A DNA stretch of 64,000 nucleotides from Paenibacillus sophorae (GTDB lineage Bacteria; Bacillota; Bacilli; Paenibacillales; Paenibacillaceae), in the NCBI RefSeq assembly GCF_018966525.1, contig NZ_CP076607.1:5766001-5830000 (forward strand). The letters run 5' to 3'. This document shows, piece after piece, positions 44,231 to 57,197 of the stretch (position 1 is the stretch's first letter; every line of letters begins with the position of its first letter). The position numbers were made by a program, and so were the translations under genes. The notes under the pieces are model-generated. The model made no database searches. It was not told the DNA's origin and saw nothing but the letters and a program-made list of their open reading frames with translations.

Positions 44231-44743
44231 TTATCGGCTATTCGAAAGCACGCCGGTGTTTGCCTTTTGCGTTTTGGACGCCGTTTTGATCATCGGACCC
44301 AGCGACAGCATGTTCAACTCCTTGAAAGCCAAAGCCATTTTATAAAAAGCGCGCGTCCGGATTTTAACATACGTATCCTTGCTGACGGGCGGGTCGAATA
44401 CATGATTGTAAACCGTATAATCGAATACCTCATCCCTTCGCAAATATCTTTCCCTAACCAGCTGCTGTTCCCGGTTGTCCAATCTCTCCACTACCGATTC
44501 CACAGCGGCACAGTAGGCTCTCCGGGCGGCAGGCACGTCCACATTATGCGCAGCGAGCGAAGCGGTAGGATCTGCAATAACATGCGTCGGTCCATGAAAA
44601 CGTTCCGTGTAAGAATACGTAGTGGAAGCCTCTCTCGCCTCAAAAGTAATCGTTTTGAATATCCGGTATTTCTCGAGCATGCTTTCAATCGCTATTTGAG
44701 TTTGGCGCCGATCAAGTTCAGGCAAAGAAGATAGATTCATCAT
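44231..44743 (-). CDS. ArpU-like/sigma-like regulator of the tail locus
   Basis: Start at ATG 44743 (AAAGGAG nine bases upstream); 170 residues. The N-terminal half is helical (RRQTQIAIESMLEKYRIFKT). The C-terminal half resembles a sigma-70 region 4-type domain (VESVVERLDNREQQLVRERY, then DTYVKIRTRAFYKMALAFKE), as in ArpU/Xpf-type late activators. It lies directly upstream of the structural genes on the same strand and probably switches on the late operon. Confidence 0.75.
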   Translation of the reverse strand: MMNLSSLPELDRRQTQIAIESMLEKYRIFKTITFEAREASTTYSYTERFHGPTHVIADPTASLAAHNVDVPAARRAYCAAVESVVERLDNREQQLVRERYLRRDEVFDYTVYNHVFDPPVSKDTYVKIRTRAFYKMALAFKELNMLSLGPMIKTASKTQKANTGVLSNSR

Positions 44744-44934
44744 AGTGTAGCGCTCCTTTAATGGTTTTCTAGAAATTTCTTTCAGATGCAAATGGAAAAT
44801 GTGATAGAATGTTCTGTGTTCGCATCTTGTTCGTATTTTTCTATAATATACCACTTCATCTTTGATTCCGTAAAATCCGGTTTTCAGCCGTTTCGTGCCG
44901 ATAATCGCATAATAACTCCCATTTCCTTGTCTTA

Positions 44935-44974
44935 TGGCAAAATAATCATTGGTTTATTTACCTTTTGGCAAAAT
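44935..44974. promoter_or_regulatory. Direct-repeat operator candidate upstream of the tail-locus repressor
   Basis: TGGCAAAAT occurs at 44935-44943 and 44966-44974, a 31-bp period (three helical turns), between the ArpU-like gene and the divergent XRE repressor. These are reasonable repressor binding sites. Confidence 0.4.
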
Positions 44975-45024
44975 TAGATTATAGTAATATCAGCAGACAA
45001 TTGCATGACAAGGAGTGTTGCGGG

Positions 45025-45465
45025 ATGGAACATGAGTTTGGATTATATTTAAAACGGCTGCGCGAGAGCAAAGGTCTTACCCTCAGCCAATTGGCTGTGG
45101 CCGCAGGCATCAGCGGTTCACAGATCTCACGCATTGAGAACGGGCTGCGCGGCGTACCCAAGCCAGCAACCTTGCGCAGACTGGCAGAAGCCATGAATGC
45201 CTCCTATGAGGAGCTTATGGAGCGGGCAGGATATTTACAAGAATATGAACAGATGACTGAAGCGATACCGGAATGGGCGACCAGCAAGGACAAACGCGAT
45301 TTCAAAAAGATGCTGGAGGATGACGGAGAGCTGATGTTTGACGGAATTCCGCTTAACAAAGAGGACAGACAAAGAATAAAAGACGTGCTGACAGGCTTAT
45401 TCTGGGAAGCCAAGCAGATGAATAAGCGCAAACCAACTTCCAAACCAGAGAAATCGGATGATTAA
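45025..45465 (+). CDS. XRE-family repressor of the tail locus
   Basis: Start at ATG 45025 (AAGGAG nine bases upstream; the frame extends upstream without a site). 146 residues. The N-terminal helix-turn-helix (YLKRLRESKGLTLSQLAVAA, then SGSQISRIENGLRGVPKPAT) is followed by a linker and a helical C-terminus (RDFKKMLEDDGELMFDGIPL). It is followed by an ImmA/IrrE-type protease gene, a pairing known from ICEBs1 and phi105, where the protease cleaves the repressor after DNA damage or another signal. Divergent from the ArpU-like gene. Confidence 0.9.
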   Translation: MEHEFGLYLKRLRESKGLTLSQLAVAAGISGSQISRIENGLRGVPKPATLRRLAEAMNASYEELMERAGYLQEYEQMTEAIPEWATSKDKRDFKKMLEDDGELMFDGIPLNKEDRQRIKDVLTGLFWEAKQMNKRKPTSKPEKSDD

Positions 45466-45501
45466 TACCCTTAACCAATACCTATGCTGCAGGTGAAGAT
45501 A

Positions 45502-45915
45502 ATGGATGAACTGGTCAATCAACTAATAAAAAAATATAAAACCAACTGTCCGTTTGAGCTATGCCGGGCTTTAGGTATCCATGTCCGATTCATGAACCTG
45601 GGCGAAGGAACCAAAGGGTTATACTATCGCAAGCTTCGAAGAAGATTTATTGTCATTCACAATGAGCTGTCTTTGGAATGGCAGCGATTTGTTTGTGCGC
45701 ATGAATTGGGTCATGACCGGCTGCATAAAGGTATTAACCGGTTCTTTTTAGAGGAGAGCTCTTATTTCGCCCCGGGCAAGCTAGAACGTCAGGCTAATCG
45801 GTTTGCGGTTCTGCTGTTAACCGCGGTTACCTCTCCCGAGCAGGATGAATCGCTGGAAAGCTATTATTCACGTTTAGGCATCCCTCCGGAAGTCGGCTTT
45901 TTTTTGGAGCCTTAA
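45502..45915 (+). CDS. ImmA/IrrE-family metallopeptidase
   Basis: Start at ATG 45502 (GCAGGTGAAG upstream). 137 residues. The zinc protease motif HELGH lies in FVCAHELGHDRLHKG, with the third ligand Glu probably in KLERQANRFAVLLL. It starts 37 bases after the XRE gene in the same direction. It probably inactivates that repressor and so induces the tail locus. Confidence 0.9.
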   Translation: MDELVNQLIKKYKTNCPFELCRALGIHVRFMNLGEGTKGLYYRKLRRRFIVIHNELSLEWQRFVCAHELGHDRLHKGINRFFLEESSYFAPGKLERQANRFAVLLLTAVTSPEQDESLESYYSRLGIPPEVGFFLEP

Positions 45916-46006
45916 ACCAAACATACACTCTCATCAGGTTCAATTCCTTAGAAAGTAAATAGACGCTCTCACACTGCCGTTAACAATATTGGCAGTTGGG
46001 CAAACA

Positions 46007-46036
46007 CAAAAAAACTCTTACCAAAGTAAGAGTGTC
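46007..46036 (-). terminator. Terminator of the rrn-tRNA operon
   Basis: ACTCTTAC-TTTG-GTAAGAGT followed by seven T on the minus strand, 40 bases beyond the last tRNA. Confidence 0.9.
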
Positions 46037-46075
46037 TGTTCTTAATGAGTAATTGCTTATGTAGTTGTTATAAAA

Positions 46076-46149
46076 TGGAGCGGGTGATGGGAATCGAACC
46101 CACGCTATCAGCTTGGAAGGCTGAAGTTCTACCATTGAACTACACCCGC
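46076..46149 (-). tRNA. tRNA-Gly (anticodon TCC)
   Basis: Acceptor GCGGGTG/CACCCGC, anticodon loop CTTCCAA, T-loop GGTTCGATTCC. CCA is encoded. Last tRNA of the operon. Confidence 0.95.
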
Positions 46150-46160
46150 AAAGGTGAAAA

Positions 46161-46234
46161 TCGGGATGACACGATTCGAACATGCGACCCCCTGGTCCCA
46201 AACCAGGTGCTCTACCAAGCTGAGCTACATCCCG
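46161..46234 (-). tRNA. tRNA-Pro (anticodon TGG)
   Basis: Acceptor CGGGATG/CATCCCG, anticodon loop TTTGGGA. CCA is not encoded (followed by TTT). Confidence 0.95.
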
Positions 46235-46244
46235 TTAGTATTAA

Positions 46245-46321
46245 TGGCGCGCCCTGAGAGATTCGAACTCCCGGCCTTTTGATTCGTAGTCAAACGCTCT
46301 ATCCAGCTGAGCTAAGGGCGC
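46245..46321 (-). tRNA. tRNA-Arg (anticodon ACG)
   Basis: Acceptor GCGCCCT/AGGGCGC, anticodon loop CTACGAA; A34 is expected to be edited to inosine. CCA encoded. Confidence 0.95.
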
Positions 46322-46327
46322 AAAATA

Positions 46328-46402
46328 TGGAGCGGACGACGGGAATCGAACCCGCGACCCTCGCCTTGGCAAGGCGATGCTCTACCGCTGAGCCACGTCC
46401 GC
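46328..46402 (-). tRNA. tRNA-Gly (anticodon GCC)
   Basis: Acceptor GCGGACG/CGTCCGC, anticodon loop TTGCCAA. CCA encoded. Confidence 0.95.
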
Positions 46403-46409
46403 ATTTAAA

Positions 46410-46493
46410 TGGTGCGCGTGGAGGGACTTGAACCCCCACGTCAAAGACGCTAGATCCTAAGTCTAGTGCGTCTGCCAATTCCGCCACACGCGC
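46410..46493 (-). tRNA. tRNA-Leu (anticodon TAG)
   Basis: Class II tRNA with a long variable arm; acceptor GCGCGTG/CACGCGC, anticodon loop CTTAGGA. CCA encoded. Confidence 0.95.
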
Positions 46494-46507
46494 AAGTTAC
46501 TTAAAAG

Positions 46508-46580
46508 TGAGCCATGAAGGACTCGAACCTTCGACACCCTGATTAAAAGTCAGGTGCTCTACCAACTGAGCTAATGGCTC
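46508..46580 (-). tRNA. tRNA-Lys (anticodon TTT)
   Basis: Acceptor GAGCCAT/ATGGCTC, anticodon loop CTTTTAA. CCA not encoded. Confidence 0.95.
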
Positions 46581-46587
46581 ATACAAA

Positions 46588-46662
46588 TGGCTGGGGATAT
46601 AGGATTCGAACCTATGCATGACGGAGTCAAAGTCCGTTGCCTTACCGCTTGGCTAATCCCCA
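46588..46662 (-). tRNA. tRNA-Gln (anticodon TTG)
   Basis: Acceptor TGGGGAT/ATCCCCA, anticodon loop CTTTGAC. CCA encoded. Confidence 0.95.
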
Positions 46663-46714
46663 ATAATGGATACCTATATAATGCCCATATAATCCTCAAA
46701 TAATAAGAAGGATA

Positions 46715-46790
46715 TGGTGGAGGCTGAGGGGATCGAACCCCCGACCCTCTGCTTGTAAGGCAGATGCTCTCCCAGCTGAGCTAAGCCTCC
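46715..46790 (-). tRNA. tRNA-Val (anticodon TAC)
   Basis: Acceptor GGAGGCT/AGCCTCC, anticodon loop CTTACAA. CCA encoded. Confidence 0.95.
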
Positions 46791-46856
46791 ATATGTTGGC
46801 AATCCACTTGAGTTAATTAAACCTGCGGGTCTCTCAACCCCAAAAACTAATGATTA

Positions 46857-46931
46857 TGGTGACCCGTAGGGGATTCGAACCCCTGTTACCTCCGTGAAAG
46901 GGAGGTGTCTTAACCCCTTGACCAACGGGCC
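46857..46931 (-). tRNA. tRNA-Glu (anticodon TTC)
   Basis: Acceptor GGCCCGT/ACGGGTC (with a mismatch/wobble at the end), anticodon loop CTTTCAC. CCA encoded. Confidence 0.95.
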
Positions 46932-46940
46932 GAACAGATA

Positions 46941-47016
46941 TGGAGCTCTCAACCGGGATCGAACCGGTGACCTCATCCTTACCATGGATGCACTCTACCT
47001 ACTGAGCTATGAGAGC
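46941..47016 (-). tRNA. tRNA-Thr (anticodon GGT)
   Basis: Acceptor GCTCTCA/TGAGAGC, anticodon loop ATGGTAA. CCA encoded. Confidence 0.93.
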
Positions 47017-47017
47017 A

Positions 47018-47091
47018 TGGCTCCCCGAACAGGACTCGAACCTGTGACAACTCGATTAACAGTCGAGTGCTCTACCAACTGAGCTATCAGG
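47018..47091 (-). tRNA. tRNA-Asn (anticodon GTT)
   Basis: Acceptor TCCCTGA/TCGGGGA, anticodon loop CTGTTAA. CCA encoded. First tRNA after the distal 5S. Confidence 0.95.
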
Positions 47092-47103
47092 GAATGGTTG
47101 TCC

Positions 47104-47220
47104 GCTTGGCGGCGTCCTACTCTCCCAGGACCCTTCGGTCCAAGTACCATCGGCGCTGGAGGGCTTAACGGTCGTGTTCGGGATGGGTACGCGTGGAACC
47201 CCTCCGCCATCGCCACCAAA
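47104..47220 (-). rRNA. rrf: 5S ribosomal RNA (distal copy)
   Basis: Reads TTTGGTGGCGATGGCGGAGG...CCATCCCGAACACGACCG...GGGAGAGTAGGACGCCGCC. It is in the standard place after 23S. Confidence 0.97.
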
Positions 47221-47272
47221 CGGCAGGCCTTAATCGCCTGAAAACTGGATCGAAACGAAAGATTGCGTTATT

Positions 47273-50205
<2,933 letters not shown>

Positions 50206-50326
50206 AAGCACTTTCACTTCACTTGTTCAATCGCTTGACACAAGTTCAGCTAAAAGATGTTCTAAAACGCAATTTTCGTTTCGGTATCCAGTTTTCAAGG
50301 ATCAAGATTCTTGCATGTTATACGAT

Positions 50327-50402
50327 TGGTGGAGCCAAGGAGGATCGAACTCCTGACCTCCTGCTTGCAAGGCAGGCGCTCTCCCAGCTGAGCTATGGCC
50401 CC
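50327..50402 (-). tRNA. tRNA-Ala (anticodon TGC)
   Basis: Spacer tRNA; acceptor GGGGCCA/TGGCTCC, anticodon loop CTTGCAA. CCA encoded. Confidence 0.96.
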
Positions 50403-50425
50403 ATAAAAGGGAATTAAATTTTAAG

Positions 50426-50502
<77 letters not shown>

Positions 50503-50543
50503 TTAATCTTGCATATACTCTTATGGAAACCCCATAAGGATGC

Positions 50544-50660
50544 GCTTGGCAGCGTCCTACTCTCCCAGGACCCTTCGGTCCAAGTACCATCGGCGCTGGA
50601 GGACTTAACGGTCGTGTTCGGGATGGGTACGCGTGGAACCCCTCCGCCATCGCCACCAAA
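50544..50660 (-). rRNA. rrf: 5S ribosomal RNA (extra copy in the 16S-23S spacer)
   Basis: Almost identical to the distal 5S (differences include GGAGGACTTAACGG against GGAGGGCTTAACGG and TTGGCAGCG against TTGGCGGCG). It sits between 16S and tRNA-Ile, 112 bases past the 16S 3' end. Full-length and compensated, so probably functional. Confidence 0.95.
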
Positions 50661-50769
50661 CGCTTAAGAAAGAGGTTTGCTCTCTCAAAACTGAGCAACG
50701 AGTGAGTGTGTTAAGCTTTGCCAAGCAAAGCTAAGATTTGAATGTTTCCGCTCGGGAAACGATTCTCCA

Positions 50770-52328
<1,559 letters not shown>

Positions 52329-52758
52329 AGGTTTTTTCGTGCAGTTACTTCCTCGAATCACTCCAAGAAAATAACCATCCGAAAAGTCTATCGATAGAGC
52401 GATTAGCTCATGTTGAAACATCTGACGAGAATTTGCATTCTCATGATGGCCTTTCCAAAGCGTGAACCACGCTGTGAAATCCATCTCTTTTGGAACTCGC
52501 TAGAAGCGAATTCCCACTCACTCGTTGTTCAGTTTTCAAAGATCAATGTCTCTCTCAGTGCATCACTGCGTCTCATGCAGCGACCTTTATAATATATCAT
52601 ATTGTCTATCTGTTTGGCAAGTACTTTTTCGAAAAAACTTTTTCTCATTTTTTCTTGCCCGCGGCTTCTTAACATAACAAAAAGGAGCGCGAGATATAAT
52701 GTATCACGGCGCCCCCTCTTAGTCAACCCTTTTTTATTTATGAAGCATCCGCTTTTTA
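52329..52758 (-). other. rrn leader region
   Basis: About 430 bases between the upstream small gene and 16S. It contains the rrn promoter at 52588-52620 and a leader of about 250 bases that probably holds antitermination and processing elements. Open frames here have no ribosome binding sites. Confidence 0.6.
52588..52620 (-). promoter_or_regulatory. rrn promoter
   Basis: On the minus strand TTGCCA, about 18 bases, then TATATT/TATAAA overlap (GATATATTATAAAGG). Upstream is an A/T-rich tract resembling an UP element. It fits a strong growth-rate-controlled SigA promoter for the rrn operon. Confidence 0.65.
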
Positions 52759-52989
52759 TTAATGCTTGATTTGGGAAGAGCGGCCGCCCCAAGCGTATTT
52801 GGAAAGTTCCTTTTGCGGTGCGAATCGAGCATACATGCGAAAAACAGTTTTGTATCTGTTGGCAATAGCATGTCTGATATTTTGATCCAATCGTTGATCG
52901 CTTAGGTCGAGCAGCATTTCGTCCAGCTCTTTACGCAAGACATAGTCCAGTTCTTTGCATTCTTTTTCGTTGAACAACATACCCAACAT
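52759..52989 (-). CDS. Unknown small protein (76 aa)
   Basis: AAAGGAGG eight bases before the ATG supports translation. The sequence is charged and helical (FNEKECKELDYVLRKELDEM, then LDQNIRHAIANRYKTVFRMY). No membrane segment or known motif. It stands just upstream of the rrn promoter, in a single-gene unit. Looks like a conserved hypothetical of Paenibacillus; function unknown. Confidence 0.7.
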   Translation of the reverse strand: MLGMLFNEKECKELDYVLRKELDEMLLDLSDQRLDQNIRHAIANRYKTVFRMYARFAPQKELSKYAWGGRSSQIKH

Positions 52990-53186
52990 ATGCTTGGCCT
53001 CCTTTATTTATTCTAATTAAACCGGAGATTCGGCTTGAACTACCGCTTACACTAGATTAACCGAAGTGCCTAAATAATAACCATAATTATATTTTTTTCC
53101 TATAAAAACTGATATTTTATTTATACTGTACATTACCCCGAATTTGCGTTTTTGCGTTTTACTGGTATGTGCAATTATTCGAAATT

Positions 53187-53786
53187 TTATGATAAGAGCG
53201 CAAAAGTAACTGTGCTCTCAATGACCGCTGCAATGAGCAGCAATATAACGACCCAAATGGACGCCGTCAGCGTCTGGCGCATAAAAGATGGCCAATCTCC
53301 CCCGCTTCGGGTTCTTCTCATCATGCTTGCCGCCGCGTTGGCGCCAAACTGAAGGCCGAATGCGCAAGCTATAATGATGGCGGGGATTTCAATAATCCCA
53401 TGCGGCAGCAGCCCCTTGACAATCAGTTCGAATACATCCCTTCCCTGAAGGACAAAGGTGTGCACCAAATAACCGATGACTGCCCCGTTGATCAAGAGAA
53501 AGATAGCCGGAAGAATGCCGAACAAGGCTCCTAGAAAAATAATCAGAACGCCTTTAATGCTATTGTTCAAAAAGATAAACACAAAAAAGCTCAACTGCGG
53601 ATTGGACGAGTCCCGTAATTTTTCGCTAATGCTTCCCAGACCCTCCAACTGCTGCATCAGAAGCCGCTCCAGACTTCCCGTTCCAATCCATCCGGCTGCA
53701 ATGCCGACTATGAATAACAGACATGAGAGCATGAGCGCCTTGCGTATTGTGTAGATATCACGGCCAAAAGTAAATATAGAGAACAT
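53187..53786 (-). CDS. spoIIM: SpoIIM-family membrane protein
   Basis: 199 residues with about five membrane helices: ALMLSCLLFIVGIAAGWI, FVFIFLNNSIKGVLIIFLGA, FGILPAIFLLINGAVIGYLV, GIIEIPAIIIACAFGLQFGA and IWVVILLLIAAVIESTVTFA. The LLPHGIIEIPAIIIA motif typifies the SpoIIM/DUF95 family. In sporulation SpoIIM works with SpoIID and SpoIIP in septal peptidoglycan breakdown during engulfment. It could also be a SpoIIM paralogue, since the usual SpoIIM locus is elsewhere in many genomes. Confidence 0.82.
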   Translation of the reverse strand: MFSIFTFGRDIYTIRKALMLSCLLFIVGIAAGWIGTGSLERLLMQQLEGLGSISEKLRDSSNPQLSFFVFIFLNNSIKGVLIIFLGALFGILPAIFLLINGAVIGYLVHTFVLQGRDVFELIVKGLLPHGIIEIPAIIIACAFGLQFGANAAASMMRRTRSGGDWPSFMRQTLTASIWVVILLLIAAVIESTVTFALLS

Positions 53787-53891
53787 GTCTTACCTCCTAA
53801 GAGTTTCGTTTTATACCCAAGTCATAACCTTTCCGTACGAGCATACATTTAGAACAAACAAGCTTTCGTATGGGAGAGGAGTCTTGAGTTA

Positions 53892-54695
53892 ATGAATTCC
53901 TTCTATGTATTCAGCGGCAAAAAAATAAAACGTTTCTTCTATATTTGCGCCGCTGCTCTGCTTGCTGCCGGAGTCGTTTATGTAGAGCGTGGCAATATTA
54001 CCGTTTTTTCCGAATCGCCCCCTTCTGCCATTTACAGTGTGCCTACGGAGAAAAAGCTGATCGCCTTGACTTTTGATATCAGTTGGGGAGAAAAACGTCC
54101 GGGGCCTATCCTCAAGGTGCTGGAGGACAAGAAAGTCGACAAGGCTACGTTCTTCCTGTCTTCCCCATGGAGCAAGACACATCAGGACATTGTGGCAAAT
54201 ATCAAGAATGCAGGGTATGAGATCGGCAGCCACGGCCACAAGCATGTCAATTACAGCACGTTGAGCAGCGAGGAAATTCGAACTCAGATTACGACAGCAG
54301 GTACGATTCTGAATGAATTGACCGGGAAAGAACCAAAGCTGATCCGCATGCCCAACGGCGATTTTGATAAAAGAGTCCTGCAAGTGGCAAACGACCTCGG
54401 CTATAAAGTCATCCAATGGGATACCGATTCTCTTGATTGGAAAAATATTGGCGTAGAAAATATAGTGAAGCGCGTGACCAGCAAAGCTCACCCTGGCGAT
54501 ATCGTGCTGCTCCATGCCAGCGACTCCTGCAAACAAACCCATGAAGCACTGCCTCAAATTATCGATGCACTCCGTAGTCAAGGCTATGAATTTGTGACTG
54601 TCTCCGAGCTAATCAGCCAGGGCAGCACCGAAGGCAAGGAAGTAAGGGACTCGGCGTGGCTTAGTGATCGTTTGGAGGATGCCGCTGGTTTGTAA
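53892..54695 (+). CDS. pdaB: Polysaccharide deacetylase, PdaB family
   Basis: 267 residues. An N-terminal membrane anchor (FFYICAAALLAAGVVYVERG) is followed by the NodB-type domain: ALTFDISWGEKRPGPIL, IGSHGHKHVNY (metal His pair) and IRMPNGDFDKRVLQVANDLG. The first motif has FDISWG where classical enzymes have FDDG, as in PdaB relatives, so catalysis may be altered. It is needed for late spore maturation in Bacillus. Divergent from spoIIM and next to kbaA/gerD, a conserved sporulation neighbourhood. Confidence 0.92.
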   Translation: MNSFYVFSGKKIKRFFYICAAALLAAGVVYVERGNITVFSESPPSAIYSVPTEKKLIALTFDISWGEKRPGPILKVLEDKKVDKATFFLSSPWSKTHQDIVANIKNAGYEIGSHGHKHVNYSTLSSEEIRTQITTAGTILNELTGKEPKLIRMPNGDFDKRVLQVANDLGYKVIQWDTDSLDWKNIGVENIVKRVTSKAHPGDIVLLHASDSCKQTHEALPQIIDALRSQGYEFVTVSELISQGSTEGKEVRDSAWLSDRLEDAAGL

Positions 54696-54725
54696 TCTTT
54701 TATTTGGGCAGGGACTTCCGACCGA

Positions 54726-55547
54726 TTAATGCCGCGGGGAGATCAGTTCGGATATATCAGGAGTGGGCATGTTGAGCTTGGGATAAGAGAGCTTCAGTTT
54801 CTCCAATGTCATAACTACGATGGACAATGCCAAATAGTTGCGGAACCAGCGGTGATTGGCCGGAATCCAGTACCATGGCGCGTTATCTTTGGAAGTCTCT
54901 TTAAAAATATCTTCGTAAGCCTCCTGATAGTCGTCCCAATATTTCCGTTCTTCGAGATCGCTGACATCGAACTTCCAATGCTTGGTCGGGTCCTGGAGCC
55001 GCTCCTGGATTTTTTCCAGCTGTTTGTCCTTCGATATATGAAGAAAAAGCTTGATAATAATCGTATTCTCCTCCGTCAGCATCTCTTCAAAGTGCCGGAT
55101 GTGGCGAAAGCGCCGTTTGGTTTCAGCCTTGTCCTGGCCTCCATGAACGCGGGGTACGAGCACTTCTTCGTAATGGGAGCGGTTAAAGGCCGATATATAT
55201 CCTTTTGCCGGGGTCTGCTTATGCACTCTCCATAAAAAATCATGGGCCGACTCATCCAGGGTCGGCTTTTTAAAGCTGGTCACCGTAAAGCCCTGCGGAT
55301 TGATTCCCGAGAAAACATGCTTTACCGTGCCATCCTTACCGCTGGAATCCATCCCTTGAAGGACGATCAGCAGCGCATACTTTTTTTGAGCGAAAAAAAT
55401 GTCCTGTAGCTCGGCAAGCCGTTCCTTGAGTATGCCCATTTTGGCCTCTGCCTCTTCTTTATTTGTGAAGTCTCCCGTTTCGCCAGGGTTAAGCTTAGGC
55501 AGTATTTTGCCGTCTGTGTCTTTTATCATATAGCGGTCGATGTTCAT
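54726..55547 (-). CDS. ppk2: Polyphosphate kinase 2 family protein
   Basis: 273 residues. Walker A GMDSSGKDGTVKHVF at about residue 65, then FNRSHYEEVLVPRVHG at about 121 and the lid region RLQDPTKHWKFDVSDLEERK, match the PPK2 family. Such enzymes use polyphosphate to phosphorylate nucleoside mono- or diphosphates. Not part of the Bacillus version of this region, so a lineage-specific insertion between pdaB and kbaA. Confidence 0.93.
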   Translation of the reverse strand: MNIDRYMIKDTDGKILPKLNPGETGDFTNKEEAEAKMGILKERLAELQDIFFAQKKYALLIVLQGMDSSGKDGTVKHVFSGINPQGFTVTSFKKPTLDESAHDFLWRVHKQTPAKGYISAFNRSHYEEVLVPRVHGGQDKAETKRRFRHIRHFEEMLTEENTIIIKLFLHISKDKQLEKIQERLQDPTKHWKFDVSDLEERKYWDDYQEAYEDIFKETSKDNAPWYWIPANHRWFRNYLALSIVVMTLEKLKLSYPKLNMPTPDISELISPRH

Positions 55548-55666
55548 ATATACCCCTCCCAGGACGTATCAAGGTCTTTCTTTTATGTTTAACCCAACCC
55601 TCCGAAACTCAATCGCACCTTATGCAAATAACCCCGCTTCCTGATTCGGGAACGGAGTTAGGCAAT

Positions 55667-56275
55667 TCATCCGGATGATCCGGCGGCCGGGCGCACAATA
55701 TGGTGAAGTCTCAAAATCTGGAATGCATTACAGGCAATCAGCGGAACCACTATAAATAAGGTTGCATTATCCACGCCAATCCGCAGCACGCCGATCATTT
55801 CCACGATGGTAATACCGGTCATGAAGAAGAACGTCGGAATCCAGGCCGAAGCGTTGGTTTCCCGCACTTTGAAGTAAGCAACCGCAATGGCTGAAAACAA
55901 AATGGAAAGACCAAGAGTCAAATCGGATATCAGGCTCCGCTCTCCCCCGACGAACGAACGCAGAAAAATCAAATCAAACAAGGAAATAACCGCCAGCGCG
56001 AGCTGTATATACTGCCATATTTTTCGCGGAAACACGCCAAATCCCATGTAGTTCAGAATCAGATACGCAAAAAAACCAAGCTGAGAGTAGACGCTTACAA
56101 GCATCCCGTAGCCAAATAAGATAAGCGCATAAAGGAAGGAGTCCGTTAAGCTGTGGAATGAAACGGCACCGCTGATTCCCTGAAGGGCCAGCCCGGCTGC
56201 AACACCTCCTGCGGAACCGATCAACAGCGTTGTCCAGAACAGATGAAACCATTTCCTTATATTCAGGCCGCTCAC
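55667..56275 (-). CDS. kbaA: KinB-signalling pathway activation protein
   Basis: 202 residues, about six membrane helices (FHLFWTTLLIGSAGGVAAGL; LGFFAYLILNYMGFGVFPRK; IVEMIGVLRIGVDNATLFIV). Conserved position between pdaB and gerD supports the name. KbaA activates the KinB sporulation kinase branch. It is divergent from gerD. Confidence 0.9.
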   Translation of the reverse strand: MSGLNIRKWFHLFWTTLLIGSAGGVAAGLALQGISGAVSFHSLTDSFLYALILFGYGMLVSVYSQLGFFAYLILNYMGFGVFPRKIWQYIQLALAVISLFDLIFLRSFVGGERSLISDLTLGLSILFSAIAVAYFKVRETNASAWIPTFFFMTGITIVEMIGVLRIGVDNATLFIVVPLIACNAFQILRLHHIVRPAAGSSG

Positions 56276-56395
56276 CCCCGTGACAGATTTATTTTACCAA
56301 GGTTGCCGGCAAAAAACCATGACCGCCGCAACATAAATGTGTTTTCTCTACGGCATACTACATATCAGTATCCCCAAAAAAGGAGGACGGCACCA

Positions 56396-57094
56396 ATGAG
56401 ACGGGCGGTATTACGGAATAGCGGAATTGCGCTCGGCCTAATTCTGGTCTTGACGGCCTGCGGAAGCGAGCAGAGCGGCTCTTCGTCACAGCAGTTCAGT
56501 TACAAGGAAATGAAGACAATGGTCGTCGATATATTAAAAAGCGAAGAAGGTAAAAAGGCGGTGGAGGAAGCACTCTCCACACCCAGCGGGGGCGGGGGCG
56601 GAGCCGGCGGAAACGGCACAATGAGCATGAAGATGCTGCCGCAGACAAATGAGCAAATTCGTCTGGCCGTAAAGGATACAATTACAGCTCCCGAGTATCA
56701 GAAGGAAATCGAGAAAATTATGACGGACCCGCAGTTTGCCGGGGATTTTGCCAAAGCTATCAGTTCCCAAAGCAAGCAGTTGCACCTTCAACTGATCAAA
56801 GACCCGACATATCAGAAATCGGTTGCCCAAATCATGAAATCTCCCGAAATGATGAAAATGTTCCTTGATCTTACCAAAACGCCGGATTACCGAAAGCAGA
56901 CCATGACCGTAATGCAGGAGACGATGCAAAATCCTCTGTTCCGGATGGAGGTGCTTGCGCTGCTTAAAACAGTCGTTCAGGAAGAACTTCAGCCAAAAGT
57001 TGAGAAAAAGGGCGGCGGCCAGCAAAGCTCAGGCGGGGATAGCAGTGGCGGAGATAGCGGAGGCGGTGGAGATAGTGGAGGCGGCGGACAATAG
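56396..57094 (+). CDS. gerD: Spore germination lipoprotein GerD
   Basis: Start at ATG 56396 with AAAGGAGG upstream (the frame reaches back to 56243 without a site). 232 residues. Lipobox LTAC at residues 19-22, then MKTMVVDILKSEEGKKAVEE and repeated DPxF/Y units (TDPQFAGDFAKAISSQ, KDPTYQKSVAQIMKSP, TPDYRKQTMTVMQETM, NPLFRMEVLALLKT). The end is a Gly/Ser-rich tail (SSGGDSGGGG). GerD clusters germinant receptors in the spore inner membrane. Confidence 0.93.
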   Translation: MRRAVLRNSGIALGLILVLTACGSEQSGSSSQQFSYKEMKTMVVDILKSEEGKKAVEEALSTPSGGGGGAGGNGTMSMKMLPQTNEQIRLAVKDTITAPEYQKEIEKIMTDPQFAGDFAKAISSQSKQLHLQLIKDPTYQKSVAQIMKSPEMMKMFLDLTKTPDYRKQTMTVMQETMQNPLFRMEVLALLKTVVQEELQPKVEKKGGGQQSSGGDSSGGDSGGGGDSGGGGQ

Positions 57095-57155
57095 CAATAC
57101 GAATAGAACGAAGGCGAATCTTTGAGGACAGGATATAGATGGACTTGGGTTCGCT

Positions 57156-57195
57156 AAGAAGCCAGACGCTCTTATGTAGGGCCTGGCTTCTTGTC
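57156..57195. terminator. Bidirectional terminator between gerD and salA
   Basis: AAGAAGCCAG...CTGGCTTCTT stem between two convergent genes, with A/T-rich flanks on both sides. Confidence 0.8.
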
Positions 57196-57197
57196 AT

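Noticed and set aside
46045..47082. Short open frames across the tRNA cluster
   Set aside because: They are tRNA genes read as protein.
52529..52792. 87-aa minus-strand frame upstream of 16S
   Set aside because: It overlaps the rrn promoter and the end of the better-supported 76-aa gene and has no ribosome binding site.
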